A stretch of DNA of 64,000 nt from Micromonospora sp. WMMD882 (GCF_027497255.1 NZ_CP114903.1:2728001-2792000); one strand, 5' to 3'. Shown: positions 52,115 to 62,417, counted from the stretch's first letter. The notes: generated by a model not told the origin, from the letters alone. Numbers and translations are program-made.

Positions 52115-53532
52115 TCCCCGGTGCCGATGAAGACGTTCTTGACGTCGGTGAACGCGTGCAGCGCGTCCGGGCCCAACTCCCGGCCCAGCCCGGAACGCTT
52201 CATGCCGCCGAACGGCGTCCAGTAGCGCACCGACGAGTGCGAGTTCACGCTGAGGTTGCCGGCCTCGACCGCCCGGGACACCCGGATCGCCCGACCCACG
52301 TCCCGGGTCCAGATCGAGCCGGACAGGCCGTACTCGGTGTCGTTGGCGAGGCGGACCGCGTCCGCCTCGTCGTCGAACGGCAGCACCGAGACCACCGGCC
52401 CGAAGATCTCCGCCCGCCAGTGCCGGTCGGTGGGCGCGTCGGCGAGCAGCACCGTCGGGGCGTACCAGAAACCCGGGCCCTCGGGGCAGCCGCCGGTGAA
52501 CGCGACCCGCGCCCCCTCGACGTACGACGCGACCCGTCCCCGGTGCCCGGCGGAGATCAGCGGGCCCATCTCGGCGGTCTCCAGCGCCGGATCCTCCACC
52601 CGGACGGCCCGCACCGCCGGCTCCAGCAGCTCCAGGAACCGGTCGTACACCGGCCGCTGGACCAGGATCCGGGAGCGGGCGCAGCAGTCCTGGCCGGCGT
52701 TGTCGAAGACCGCGTACGGCGCGGTGGCCGCCGCCCGTTCCAGGTCGGCGTCGGCGAAGACGATGTTGGCGCTCTTGCCACCCAGCTCCAGGGTGACGCG
52801 TTTCACCTGCCCGGCGCAGCCGGCCATGATCCGCGCGCCGACCTCGGTGGAGCCGGTGAAGCAGACCTTGCGCACCGCCGGGTGGGTGACGAACCGCTCC
52901 CCCACCACCGGCCCGGCCCCCGGCAGCACGGTGAACACGTCCTCGGGGATGCCGGCCGCGTGGGCCAGCTCGGCCAGGCGCAGCGCCGTCAGCGGGGTCG
53001 CCTCGGCCGGCTTGACCAGCACGGTGTTCCCGGCCGCCAGGGCCGGGGCGAACCCCCAGGCGGCGATCGGCATGGGGAAGTTCCACGGGACGATCACCCC
53101 GACCACGCCGAGCGGCTCGTGGAAGGTCACGTCCAGCCCGCCCGGCACCGGGATCTGCCGGCCGGTGAGGCGTTCCGGCGCGCCCGCGTAGTAGTCGAGC
53201 ACGTCCCGGACGTTGCCCGCCTCCCAGCGGCCGTTGCCGATGGTGTGCCCGGCGTTGCGGACCTCCAACGCGGCCAGCTCGTCGAGGTGCGCGTCCACCT
53301 CGGCGGCGAACCGGCGCAGCAGCCGGGCCCGGTCCGCCGGGGCCACCGCCCGCCAGCGGGGGAACGCCGCCGCCGCCCGTTCGATCGCCGCGTCCGTCCC
53401 GGCCAGGCTGGTCGACGGCACGGTCGCCACGGTCACCCCGGTCGCCGGGTTCACCACCTCGGTCACCGGACTCACCGGCGCTGTTCCGCTGGCCGGGGCC
53501 GCCGGCCGCCGGTCAGAGTCGTTCGAAGCCAC
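52111..53532 (-). CDS. Aldehyde dehydrogenase
   Basis: A 473-residue NAD(P)-dependent aldehyde dehydrogenase. The oxyanion asparagine is N151 (VPWNFP), the general base is E249 (LELGGKSANIVF) and the catalytic cysteine is C283 in GQDCC. The first 20 residues are a nonconserved tail. The gene overlaps the upstream glutamine-synthetase-like gene by 20 bp and the SDR by four. In this context a gamma-glutamylated amino-aldehyde is a reasonable substrate; this is inference. Confidence 0.93.
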   Translation of the reverse strand: MASNDSDRRPAAPASGTAPVSPVTEVVNPATGVTVATVPSTSLAGTDAAIERAAAAFPRWRAVAPADRARLLRRFAAEVDAHLDELAALEVRNAGHTIGNGRWEAGNVRDVLDYYAGAPERLTGRQIPVPGGLDVTFHEPLGVVGVIVPWNFPMPIAAWGFAPALAAGNTVLVKPAEATPLTALRLAELAHAAGIPEDVFTVLPGAGPVVGERFVTHPAVRKVCFTGSTEVGARIMAGCAGQVKRVTLELGGKSANIVFADADLERAAATAPYAVFDNAGQDCCARSRILVQRPVYDRFLELLEPAVRAVRVEDPALETAEMGPLISAGHRGRVASYVEGARVAFTGGCPEGPGFWYAPTVLLADAPTDRHWRAEIFGPVVSVLPFDDEADAVRLANDTEYGLSGSIWTRDVGRAIRVSRAVEAGNLSVNSHSSVRYWTPFGGMKRSGLGRELGPDALHAFTDVKNVFIGTGE

Positions 53533-54877
53533 GGAACAGCTCCCAGTCGGTGACTGCGGCGTCGAAGGCGGCCAGCTCCACCCGGGCCTGGTTGGCGTAG
53601 TGGTCGACCACCTCGTCGCCGAACGCCGCCCGGGCCAGCTCCGAGGACTCCCACAGCGTCAGGGCGTCACGCAGGGTGCCCGGGACGCGCTCGGCGTCCG
53701 GGTCGTCGTAGGCGTTGCCGGCGCACTCCGGCCCCAGCTCCAGCCCGGCCTCGACGCCGTGCAGCGCCCCGGCGACCAGCCCGGCGATCGCCAGGTACGG
53801 GTTGACGTCACCGCCGGGCACCCGGTTCTCCACCCGCATCCCCTGGCCGTGCCCGGCCAGCCGCAGCGCGCAGGTGCGGTTGTCGGTGCCCCACCGCAAC
53901 GCGGTGGGCGCGAACGAGCCCGGCTGGTACCGCTTGTACGAGTTGACGTTCGGGGCGAACAGCAGGCTGAACTCCCGCATGCTGGCGAGCAGCCCGGCGA
54001 GCACCCGCTGACCGACCTCGCTCAGATGCCCCGGGCCGTCGCCGAGCATCGCCGACCGGCCGTCGGCGTCGCGCAGCGAGAAGTGGATGTGGCAGGAGTT
54101 GCCCTCCCGGGCGTTCGGCTTGGCCATGAAGGTTATCGACACGCCCTCCTGGGCGGCGATCTCCTTCGCCCCGTTCTTGTAGATCACGTGGTGGTCGGCG
54201 CAGGCCAACGCGTCGGCGTAGCGGAAGGCGATCTCGTGCTGGCCGAGGTTGCACTCGCCCTTGGCGCTCTCCGGCACCAGACCCGCCCCGGCCATCTCGG
54301 TGCGGATCCGACGCAGCAGCGGCTCCACCCGGGCGGTGCCGAGCAGCGAGTAGTCGACGTTGTACTGGTTGGCCGGCGTCAGGTCGCGGTAGCCACGCCG
54401 CCAGGCGTCCTCGTACGAGTCCCGGTAGACGACGAACTCCAGCTCGGTGCCGGCGTACGCGGTCAGCCCGTGGGCCGCCAGCCGGTCGAGCTGGCCGCGC
54501 AGGATCTGCCGGGGCGAGGCGACCACCGGGTCCGCGCCGCCCGGCCAGACCAGGTCGGCCAGGAGCAGGGCGCTGCCCGGCTGCCACGGGGTACGGCGCA
54601 GGGTGGCCAGGTCGGGCGTCATCGCGAAATCGCCGTAGCCGCGCTCCCAGCTCGACATGGCGTACCCGTCGACGGTGTTCATGTCGACGTCGACCGCGAG
54701 CAGGTAGTTACAGCCCTCGCTGCCCTGCTCGGCCACCTGGTCGAGGAAGTACGGGGCGTGGAACCGCTTGCCCTGGAGTCGCCCCTGCATGTCGGTCAGG
54801 GCCAGGACCACGGTGTCGATCTCGCCGGCCGTGACAGCCGCGCGCAACTCGTCGAGGGTCAACGGCGGTGTCGTCAT
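53513..54877 (-). CDS. Glutamine synthetase-like gamma-glutamylamide ligase
   Basis: A 454-residue class III-type glutamine synthetase relative. It has the beta-grasp N-terminus (DTVVLALTDMQGRLQGKRF), the GTELEFVVYRDSYEDAW metal block, GQHEIAFRYADAL, GNSCHIHFSL, and RVPGGDVNPYLAIAGLVAGALHGVE. In actinobacteria such non-nitrogen GlnA paralogues glutamylate polyamines or ethanolamine. The ALDH-SDR partners fit a PuuA-like catabolic role. The ATG at 54877 has GGAGG seven bases upstream and a TTGACG/TAGACC promoter. Confidence 0.88.
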   Translation of the reverse strand: MTTPPLTLDELRAAVTAGEIDTVVLALTDMQGRLQGKRFHAPYFLDQVAEQGSEGCNYLLAVDVDMNTVDGYAMSSWERGYGDFAMTPDLATLRRTPWQPGSALLLADLVWPGGADPVVASPRQILRGQLDRLAAHGLTAYAGTELEFVVYRDSYEDAWRRGYRDLTPANQYNVDYSLLGTARVEPLLRRIRTEMAGAGLVPESAKGECNLGQHEIAFRYADALACADHHVIYKNGAKEIAAQEGVSITFMAKPNAREGNSCHIHFSLRDADGRSAMLGDGPGHLSEVGQRVLAGLLASMREFSLLFAPNVNSYKRYQPGSFAPTALRWGTDNRTCALRLAGHGQGMRVENRVPGGDVNPYLAIAGLVAGALHGVEAGLELGPECAGNAYDDPDAERVPGTLRDALTLWESSELARAAFGDEVVDHYANQARVELAAFDAAVTDWELFRGFERL

Positions 54878-54898
54878 GGCTGCGCCTCCATCACCAAC

Positions 54899-54928
54899 GG
54901 TCTACCGTCCGGACCGGATCACCGTCAA
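54899..54928 (-). promoter_or_regulatory. Putative promoter of the glutamine-synthetase-like operon
   Basis: On the minus strand, TTGACG (54923-54928) and TAGACC (54899-54904) are separated by 18 bp, giving a leader of roughly 15 bases before the GGAGG site. The -10 deviates from TAnnnT at the last position. Confidence 0.45.
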
Positions 54929-55403
54929 TGCCCTTCGTCGCCGGACGGCAAACCGGGCCGTCCGGTCGCCCCCTAATCGCCTTGCCGCGGCCGATCACCA
55001 GGGGCATCCTTGACCTCGTGACCAGGCCCGATCAGCCGGGCCACCGCCGGGCGCTCGGCCCGCCCGGCCCGCGGCGGCGCGGGGCGTCGGTCACCTCTCT
55101 CTCACCGGTACGGCGATCCGCCGTACCCGACAACCGCCCCTCGCCGCCGCACCACCGCCTGGCACCGCGCCGTCGGTGGCGCGGGCGGCATCGCGCCGTC
55201 GGAGGGAGAGGTTCCCGTTCCTGCCCTTTGGAGCTGCCCCGTCGGTGCGCCTACCGGGCACGGACGACCACCCGCCGGGCCGGACGACCAGGACACGGAC
55301 GACCAACCGCCGCGCACAGACGACCATCCTGCGACCAGAGCGGCCGACAGCCGACAGCCGACCCGACTGCCCCGGATACGGGGCAGCTCGACAGCGTGCC
55401 GCT
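54929..55403. other. Gene-free stretch with scattered GACGACCA motifs
   Basis: No supported gene. The octamer gacgacca recurs irregularly near 55263, 55283, 55298 and 55319, spaced 15-21 bp apart, and leads into the regular 19-bp array. It appears to be the degenerate left part of the same repeat. Confidence 0.55.
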
Positions 55404-55593
55404 GGCAACCTGTCCAGCCCGCGACGACCAGGCCAGCCGACGACGATCGGGCCAGCCCAAGACGACCAGGCCAGCCGACGACGACCAGGCCAGCCCAAGA
55501 CGACCAGGCCAGCCCGCGACGATCGAGCACACCGGCGGCGACCAGTCCAGTCGGCGACGATCGGTCCGGCCGCCGGCGACCGGTCCAGGCGCG
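55404..55593. repeat. Array of ten degenerate 19-bp tandem repeats
   Basis: Units start every 19 bp exactly (55404, 55423, 55442, 55461, 55480, 55499, 55518, 55537, 55556, 55575). The best-conserved unit is gacgaccaggccagcccaa; units 2-6 are nearly identical and the ends drift. There are no spacers, so it is not CRISPR. Since 19 is not a multiple of three, reading frames through it repeat only every 57 bp. It lies between the glutamine-synthetase operon and the thiolase gene. Confidence 0.9.
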
Positions 55594-55677
55594 CCGCCCG
55601 ACCCCTCCGGCAGAGGGGTCGTCGGAGGGACCGGCGTCAGGACCGGCGCCGCCTGCGGACAACGCGGACCGGAGCAG

Positions 55678-56883
<1,206 letters not shown>

Positions 56884-57015
56884 CGCTGCTGTCCTTCGGG
56901 GGTGGGAAGGTCGGACACGTCGAGGAATGGTCGGGCGTCGGCCGGGTCCCGGCGACGCCCGCCGGTCAGGATAGCCACGTCGGCGCGGCCCGGCCCCCCG
57001 ACAGTGAACCTGTAA

Positions 57016-57462
57016 GGATCACCACCCGGATCACCCCTTTCGATCACGGTTTCGTCAGCGTACCGTCACCAAACGTGGCAATGTCTGGCACCTCACCACC
57101 CGGCGATCTTCGTGGCCCAGGTCTCCGGCGTCGACCTCGGCGTCACCGACTACCTGCTGATCGCGTTCGTCTCGGTGGTGGGCTCGGCGGCCACCGCCGG
57201 CCCGACCGGCGCGATCGTGATGCTGACCCTGCCCCTGGGCACGCTCGGGCCGCCGCTGGCCGGCGCGGGGCTGCTGCTCGCCATCGACCCGAGCCTGGCC
57301 ATGATCCGGACGGCCACCAACGTGGCCGGGCAGGTGTTGGCGCCGACCGTCGTCGCCGCGCGGGAGGGCATCCTGGACCGGGCCGCGTACGACAGCGCCG
57401 GGCGACCTGACCCGGTGGCCGACCGTCCCGCCACCACCGACCTCACCCCCACCCACGCCTGA
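57016..57462 (+). pseudogene. C-terminal remnant of a dicarboxylate (DAACS/DctA-type) symporter
   Basis: The reading frame encodes only the last ~120 residues of a cation:dicarboxylate symporter: PAIFVAQVSGVDLG, the GSAATAGPTGAIVMLTLPLGTLG hairpin/helix region and the substrate-site-like DPSLAMIRTATNVAGQ. Similarity already begins upstream of the first start codon (GTG 57112), and the frame is closed by a TAA at 57013. Seven or so N-terminal helices are missing, so this is a decayed fragment rather than a small transporter. There is no ribosome site at 57112. Confidence 0.8.
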
Positions 57463-57484
57463 CACCTGCGTTGGAGAGATCCGC

Positions 57485-58552
57485 ATGAGCACCCTGTTCA
57501 CCCCGCTGCCGCTGCGCGGCGTCACCCTGCCCAACCGGGTCGCCATGGCCCCGATGTGCCAGTACAGCGCCGAGGCCGACGGGCTGCCCAACGACTGGCA
57601 CCGGGTGCACCTCGGGGCCCGGGCGGTGGGCGGCGTCGGACTGCTGCTGACCGAGGCCACCGCCGTGCTGCCGGAGGGGCGGATCAGCCCCCAGGACACC
57701 GGCCTGTGGTCCGGGGCGCACGTCGACGCGTGGCGACCGGTCACCGCGTTCCTGGCCCGGCACGGCGCGGTGCCGGCGGTCCAGCTCGCGCATGCCGGCA
57801 TCAAGGCGTCCACCTACCGGCCGTGGGCCGCCGCCCGCGGCGGCGTGCCGGACGCCGAGGGCGGCTGGACGCCGGTCGGCCCCGGCGTCGAGTCCTTCGT
57901 GCCGGACTACCGGACCCCGACGGCGCTCGACGCGGCCGGCATCGCCGCGGTGGTGGAGGCGTTCGGCGCGGCGGCGGTCCGGGCGGTGGAGGCCGGGTTC
58001 GCCGCTGTGGAGATCCACGCCGCGCACGGCTACCTGCTGCACGAGTTCCTGTCGCCGCTGACCAACCACCGCGCCGACGGCTACGGCGGGGACCTGACGA
58101 ACCGGATGCGGCTGACCCTGGAGGTGGCCCGGACGGTACGTGACGCGGTCGGCGCGGACGTGCCCGTGCTGACCCGGATCTCCGCCACCGACTGGGTCGA
58201 GGGCGGTTGGACGGTGGACGACAGCGTGGTGCTGGCCGGCGAGCTGGCCCGGGCCGGGGTCGACCTGGTCGACTGCTCCTCGGGCGGGGCGTCGCCGCAG
58301 GCGGCCGTCCCGGTCGGCCCGGATTACCAGGTGCCGCTGGCGGCCCGGATCCGGGCGGAGGCCGGGGTGCCGACCGGCGCGGTCGGTCTGATCGTCGAGC
58401 CGGAGCAGGCCGAGCGCATCGTCGCCGAGGGTCAGGCCGACCTGGTGCTGCTCGGCCGGGAGCTGCTGCGTGACCCGTACTGGGCCCGCCGGGCGGCGGC
58501 CAAGCTGGGCGCCGCGCCGGACTGGCCCGACCAGTACGCCCGCGCCCACTGA
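57485..58552 (+). CDS. NADH:flavin oxidoreductase, Old Yellow Enzyme family (YqjM-like)
   Basis: A 355-residue FMN-dependent ene-reductase. The N-terminal FTPLPLRGVTLPNRVAMAPMCQYSA carries the YqjM-type redox cysteine, QLAHAGIKAS the conserved His region, and IHAAHGYLLHEFLSPLTNHRADGYGG the family core. These enzymes reduce activated C=C bonds. The ATG at 57485 has GGAGAG nine bases upstream. It lies 22 bp after the transporter remnant. A strong hairpin follows. Confidence 0.93.
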   Translation: MSTLFTPLPLRGVTLPNRVAMAPMCQYSAEADGLPNDWHRVHLGARAVGGVGLLLTEATAVLPEGRISPQDTGLWSGAHVDAWRPVTAFLARHGAVPAVQLAHAGIKASTYRPWAAARGGVPDAEGGWTPVGPGVESFVPDYRTPTALDAAGIAAVVEAFGAAAVRAVEAGFAAVEIHAAHGYLLHEFLSPLTNHRADGYGGDLTNRMRLTLEVARTVRDAVGADVPVLTRISATDWVEGGWTVDDSVVLAGELARAGVDLVDCSSGGASPQAAVPVGPDYQVPLAARIRAEAGVPTGAVGLIVEPEQAERIVAEGQADLVLLGRELLRDPYWARRAAAKLGAAPDWPDQYARAH

Positions 58553-58560
58553 CGCCGCCG

Positions 58561-58588
58561 CCGGTGGCCGGCCCGGCCCGGCCACCGG
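58561..58588. terminator. Hairpin between the OYE gene and the ABC exporter gene
   Basis: A perfect 11-bp stem (ccggtggccgg / ccggccaccgg) with a 6-nt loop lies 8 bp after the OYE stop, between convergent genes. Confidence 0.75.
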
Positions 58589-58640
58589 CCAACCGGCCAA
58601 CCGGCCAACCGGCCAACCGGCGAGCCGGCGAGCCGGCCGT
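58585..58640. repeat. Octamer tandem repeat tract
   Basis: Seven consecutive 8-bp units: ccggccaa four times, ccggcgag twice, then ccggccgt. It overlaps the end of the terminator hairpin and runs up to the stop codon of the ABC exporter. Confidence 0.9.
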
Positions 58641-58643
58641 TGA

Positions 58644-61600
58644 TCAGCCGGCCAGGTGCGACCAGCGGTCGGCCAGGTCCCGCCACGGGCCCTGGTCGGC
58701 CACCGTGCCGCCGATCAGCACCACCACGTGGTCCGCCTGGCGCAGCGCCGCCCGCTTCGACGTGGACCCGACCACGGTCACCCCGGACGCACGCAACGCG
58801 GCCCACAGCGCCAGTTCGGTGGAGACGTCCAGGGCCGACGAGACGTCGTCGGCGATGAGCAGCTCGGTACGCGGCGCCAGCGCCCGGGCCAGCGCCAACC
58901 GCTGCAACTGCCCGCCGGAGAGCCGGGTGCCCTTGTGCCCGATCAGCAACCCCAGGCCACCGCCGGCTGCCGCCAGGTCGTGCTCCAACTGGGCTGTCGA
59001 CACCGCGCCGGCCGCGTCCACCTCGTGGCCGAGGGCGATGTTGTCGGCCACCGTGCCGGAGAGCACCCGGGGCAACTGACCGACGTACCCGACCTGGTTG
59101 GGTCGGAGGAACAGCTCCGGCTCGGTGACCGGGTCGCCGTTCCAGGCCAGCGTGCCGGTGTGGTGCACGATCCCGGCCAGCGCCCGCAGCAGCGACGACT
59201 TGCCCGCCCCGACCGGCCCCAGCACCAGCACCAACTGGCCGCGCTCCACGGTCAGGTCGACGTCGCGGACGGCGACCGTGCCGTCCTCGTGCACGGCCCC
59301 GAACCCGCTCAGCGTCAACCGGCGCAGGGCATGCCGGGGCGCCGGCTGCGGCGCGGGCGCCGTGCCGGCGTCCAGGTCCAGGCCCGGCACCGCCGCCGAG
59401 TACGCCCCGACACCGGCCATCGCCACCGTCCGTCGGGTCCACACCCGCGCCGACGGGTACTGGGAGACCAGGGACGCCGTGGTCCACGCGAACCAGCGGG
59501 CCATGCCGAGCGCGGCGACCGCGACCAGGGTCGCGCCGGCCGACAGGCCACCGGTGAGGAACAACGCCCACGCGCCGATCGGCAGCAACCCGCTGGTCAT
59601 CGACGGGGTCGAGCGGGACCACACCTGCGCGACGATCTCCCGGCGCTGCCGCTCGCTGCGGACGGTGTCCAGGCCGGCCAGGTGCCGCAGCACCGGCCGG
59701 GTGGCCCCGGCGAGCTTCACCGTCCGGGCCGCCGACAGCGACGACACCAGGGCGGTGGCGAAGGCCGCCCGGGCCGCCACGGTGGCCCGGGCGGACCGCT
59801 CCAGGCGCGGCCCGAACATGGTCGCGGCCAGACCGGAGACCACCATGGCGCCCAGGAAGAACAACCCCGGCAGCACGCTGCCGGAGATCGCCGTCATGGC
59901 CGCCGCGAGCACCAGGGCGGTGCCGTTGTCCATCACGTTGTCGGCCATCATCACCACCCGTTCGGTGTCGCCGCCCTGCGCCACCACCTCGGCCGGGGTG
60001 TGACCGCTGATCCGACGTGACCCGGTCTGACCGTGCACCAGCCGGGCGCTGATCCGCAGCATCTGCCGTACCCACCACTGCGGGAACCACAGGTTGGTGT
60101 AGTAGGGCACCGGCAGGGTGACCAGCAGCGCGGCGGCGATGCCCACGGCGGGCAGCCAGACGCTGCCACCGCTGTCGACCAGGTCCGCCCAGAGCCAGGG
60201 CAGCACCACCCCGTCCACGCCGAGCAACGAGCCCACCGTGAACAGCGTCACCGCGAACAGGCCGTACCGGGGGTCGTTGAGCACCAGCCGGCCGATCTCC
60301 CGCAGCGTCCGGGCCGGTGGGACCGGCGGCAGCGGGGGCACGGCGCGCTTCGACGACGCCCCGCCACCCGACACGACGCCGGACGACACGACGGCGCCCG
60401 ACACGACGGCGCCCGACACGACGACGGACGGCGCGGCGTCGCCCGGCGCGACGACGGACGGCACGACGGCGCCCGACACGACGCCGGACGGCACGACGGC
60501 GCCCGACACGACGCCGGACGGCACGGTGGCGGACGGCTCGGTGGGCCGGGGCAGCGGCGGGCTCTCCAGTGGCTCCGGCCCGGTCAGCAGGTCCAGCCCG
60601 CCGCCGCTGCCCGCCCCCGGCCCGGCGTGGGCGTACGACGCGGCGTGGCTGGCGGCCAGCAGCGAGGCGAACCGTTCGGACTCGCGCAGCGGGCCGGCCT
60701 CCACCACCACCCCGTCGGCCATCACCACCACCTCGTCGCACTGCCGCACCGAGGAGAGCCGGTGCGCGATGACGATGCCGATCCGGTCGGTGAGCAGCCG
60801 TTCGGTGGCGCGTTGCACCCGCGCCTCGGTGACCGGGTCCAGCCGGGCGGTCGCCTCGTCGAGGATCACCACGTGCGGGTTCCGGACCAGGATCCGGGCG
60901 AACGCCACCAACTGCTCCTGCCCGGCGGAGAGGACGTACCCGCCCTCGCCCAGCCGGGTGTGCACCCCGTCGGGCAGCTCCGCGATCCACTCGTCCAGGC
61001 CCAGCTCGCGCAGGGCGCGGGCGGCGGCGTCACGCAGCTCCGGGTCGAACAGCGCGACGTTCTCGGCGAGCGTCCCGGCGAGGATCTCGGTGCGCTGCGG
61101 CACCACCGCCACGAACCGGCGCAACTGCTCGACGTCCAGGTCGAGCAGGTCCACACCGGAGAGCAGAACCGTGCCGGCGGGCAGGTCGACCGCCCGGGAC
61201 AACACCTTGGCCAGCGTCGACTTGCCCGAGCCGGTCCGCCCGATCAGCGCGTACGAGCGGCCGGGCGCGAAGGTCAGGCGGACGTCCCGCAGGGCCGGCC
61301 CGCGCCCGGCCTCACTGGTCGGGTAGCGGAAGGTCAGACCCCGGATCTCCAGCTTCCCGGCGGTCGGCGGTCGGCCGCCGGTCGGCTCCTGCCGGGCCCC
61401 GGCGAGCAACTGCACCCGCGCCCACGCCCCGAGGGCCTGCTGAAGCTGCGGCACCATCCGGGTGGCGTGCTCGACGGTGCCGCCGAAGGCGATGGCGAGC
61501 AGCCAGACGGCGGTCAGTCGCGCCGCGTCCACCCGCCCGGTGACCAGCGCCCACCCGCCGCCGAGCACCACCGCGGCGATGCCGGCCCGGGTGACCCCCG

Positions 61601-62306
61601 CCGCCAGCGTGGTGACCCGGGCGGTCAGCAGCCAGACCCGCCGGCCCCGGCGCAGCACCCGGGCCGCCCGTTGGGCGTAGAGCCGCAGCACGTACGGGCG
61701 GGCCAGGGTGGTGCGGACGTCGTCCTGACCGTGGATGGACTCCTCCATCACCGCCGCCAGGTCCGACCAGGCTTCCTCCTCGGCCATCCGGGCCGGCCCG
61801 ATCCGGGCGGTGGGGCGGCGCAGCAACGGCACCAGCAGCACCACCAACGCCACCATGCCGACCCCGGCGGGCCACCAGACCAGCAGGGCCACCCCGGCGG
61901 AGAGCACCCCGGTGGCGACCATCTGGGCCAGCCGGACGCCGACCCCGCGCAGCTCGGCGCCGACCTGGTAGACGTCCCCGTCGATCCGGTCGAGCAGCTC
62001 GCCGACGGGCGTGCCCTCCAGGGTGGGCAGATCCTGCCCGAGGGCCACCCGGCACAACCGCCGGCGGACGTCGGCCGTCCAGTCGGCGGTCAGCCCGGCC
62101 ATCGTCAGGCCGATGACCACGTCGCTCAGCACGGCGACCACCAGGGCCGACGCCAGGATCACGAACAACCCGCCGGAGCGGTGCACCAGCACCGGCCCGG
62201 CCAGGGCGGAACCGGCGGCCTGCCCGGCGGCCCCGAGCACGACCAGCACCACCACCAGCCCCGTCCGGCGGGGTGAGGTGATCCACAGGTCACGGAGCAG
62301 GCGCAT
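58644..62306 (-). CDS. Fused ABC exporter with two TMD-NBD units
   Basis: A 1220-residue protein fusing two half-exporters. Unit 1: five to six membrane helices from about residue 14, then an NBD with GRTGSGKST, signature LSAGQEQLV and Walker B HVVILDEAT. Unit 2: another membrane domain and an NBD with GPVGAGKSS, LSGGQLQRLALARAL and LLIADDVSSALD, where the residue after Walker B is Asp instead of Glu, so one ATP site may be weak. The units are joined by a Val/Pro/Ser/Gly linker with DNA repeats. The ATG at 62306 has GGAGGG. Substrate unknown; a drug or siderophore is possible. Confidence 0.9.
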   Translation of the reverse strand: MRLLRDLWITSPRRTGLVVVLVVLGAAGQAAGSALAGPVLVHRSGGLFVILASALVVAVLSDVVIGLTMAGLTADWTADVRRRLCRVALGQDLPTLEGTPVGELLDRIDGDVYQVGAELRGVGVRLAQMVATGVLSAGVALLVWWPAGVGMVALVVLLVPLLRRPTARIGPARMAEEEAWSDLAAVMEESIHGQDDVRTTLARPYVLRLYAQRAARVLRRGRRVWLLTARVTTLAAGVTRAGIAAVVLGGGWALVTGRVDAARLTAVWLLAIAFGGTVEHATRMVPQLQQALGAWARVQLLAGARQEPTGGRPPTAGKLEIRGLTFRYPTSEAGRGPALRDVRLTFAPGRSYALIGRTGSGKSTLAKVLSRAVDLPAGTVLLSGVDLLDLDVEQLRRFVAVVPQRTEILAGTLAENVALFDPELRDAAARALRELGLDEWIAELPDGVHTRLGEGGYVLSAGQEQLVAFARILVRNPHVVILDEATARLDPVTEARVQRATERLLTDRIGIVIAHRLSSVRQCDEVVVMADGVVVEAGPLRESERFASLLAASHAASYAHAGPGAGSGGGLDLLTGPEPLESPPLPRPTEPSATVPSGVVSGAVVPSGVVSGAVVPSVVAPGDAAPSVVVSGAVVSGAVVSSGVVSGGGASSKRAVPPLPPVPPARTLREIGRLVLNDPRYGLFAVTLFTVGSLLGVDGVVLPWLWADLVDSGGSVWLPAVGIAAALLVTLPVPYYTNLWFPQWWVRQMLRISARLVHGQTGSRRISGHTPAEVVAQGGDTERVVMMADNVMDNGTALVLAAAMTAISGSVLPGLFFLGAMVVSGLAATMFGPRLERSARATVAARAAFATALVSSLSAARTVKLAGATRPVLRHLAGLDTVRSERQRREIVAQVWSRSTPSMTSGLLPIGAWALFLTGGLSAGATLVAVAALGMARWFAWTTASLVSQYPSARVWTRRTVAMAGVGAYSAAVPGLDLDAGTAPAPQPAPRHALRRLTLSGFGAVHEDGTVAVRDVDLTVERGQLVLVLGPVGAGKSSLLRALAGIVHHTGTLAWNGDPVTEPELFLRPNQVGYVGQLPRVLSGTVADNIALGHEVDAAGAVSTAQLEHDLAAAGGGLGLLIGHKGTRLSGGQLQRLALARALAPRTELLIADDVSSALDVSTELALWAALRASGVTVVGSTSKRAALRQADHVVVLIGGTVADQGPWRDLADRWSHLAG
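60461..60520. repeat. Two exact 30-bp tandem repeats in the ABC exporter linker
   Basis: Identical 30-bp units at 60461-60490 and 60491-60520, within a longer degenerate run (60361-60540) built on gcccgacacgacg. They encode the repeated PSGVVSGAVV peptides between the first NBD and the second membrane domain. Confidence 0.9.
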
Positions 62307-62417
62307 GGGGGATTCCCTCCGGACGTGGGGTGGCGGAACTGCCAGCCTCTCCGTGATCGCCGGAGGGCTCAACGTATTTTCCGTCCGGGTCACCGGACCG
62401 GGGCCGCCGTCGCGGGC

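Noticed and set aside
55404..55593. CRISPR array
   Set aside because: Units are directly adjacent with no unique spacers, and no cas genes are present.
55102..55662. 186-codon and related minus-strand frames across the 19-bp array
   Set aside because: The Trp/Ser/Gly-rich sequence is a direct product of the repeat, no start has a ribosome site, and overlapping frames in several phases are open at once.
57112..57462. Small stand-alone transporter gene starting at GTG 57112
   Set aside because: Symporter homology continues upstream of this codon and the rest of the transporter is missing, so it is treated as a pseudogene.
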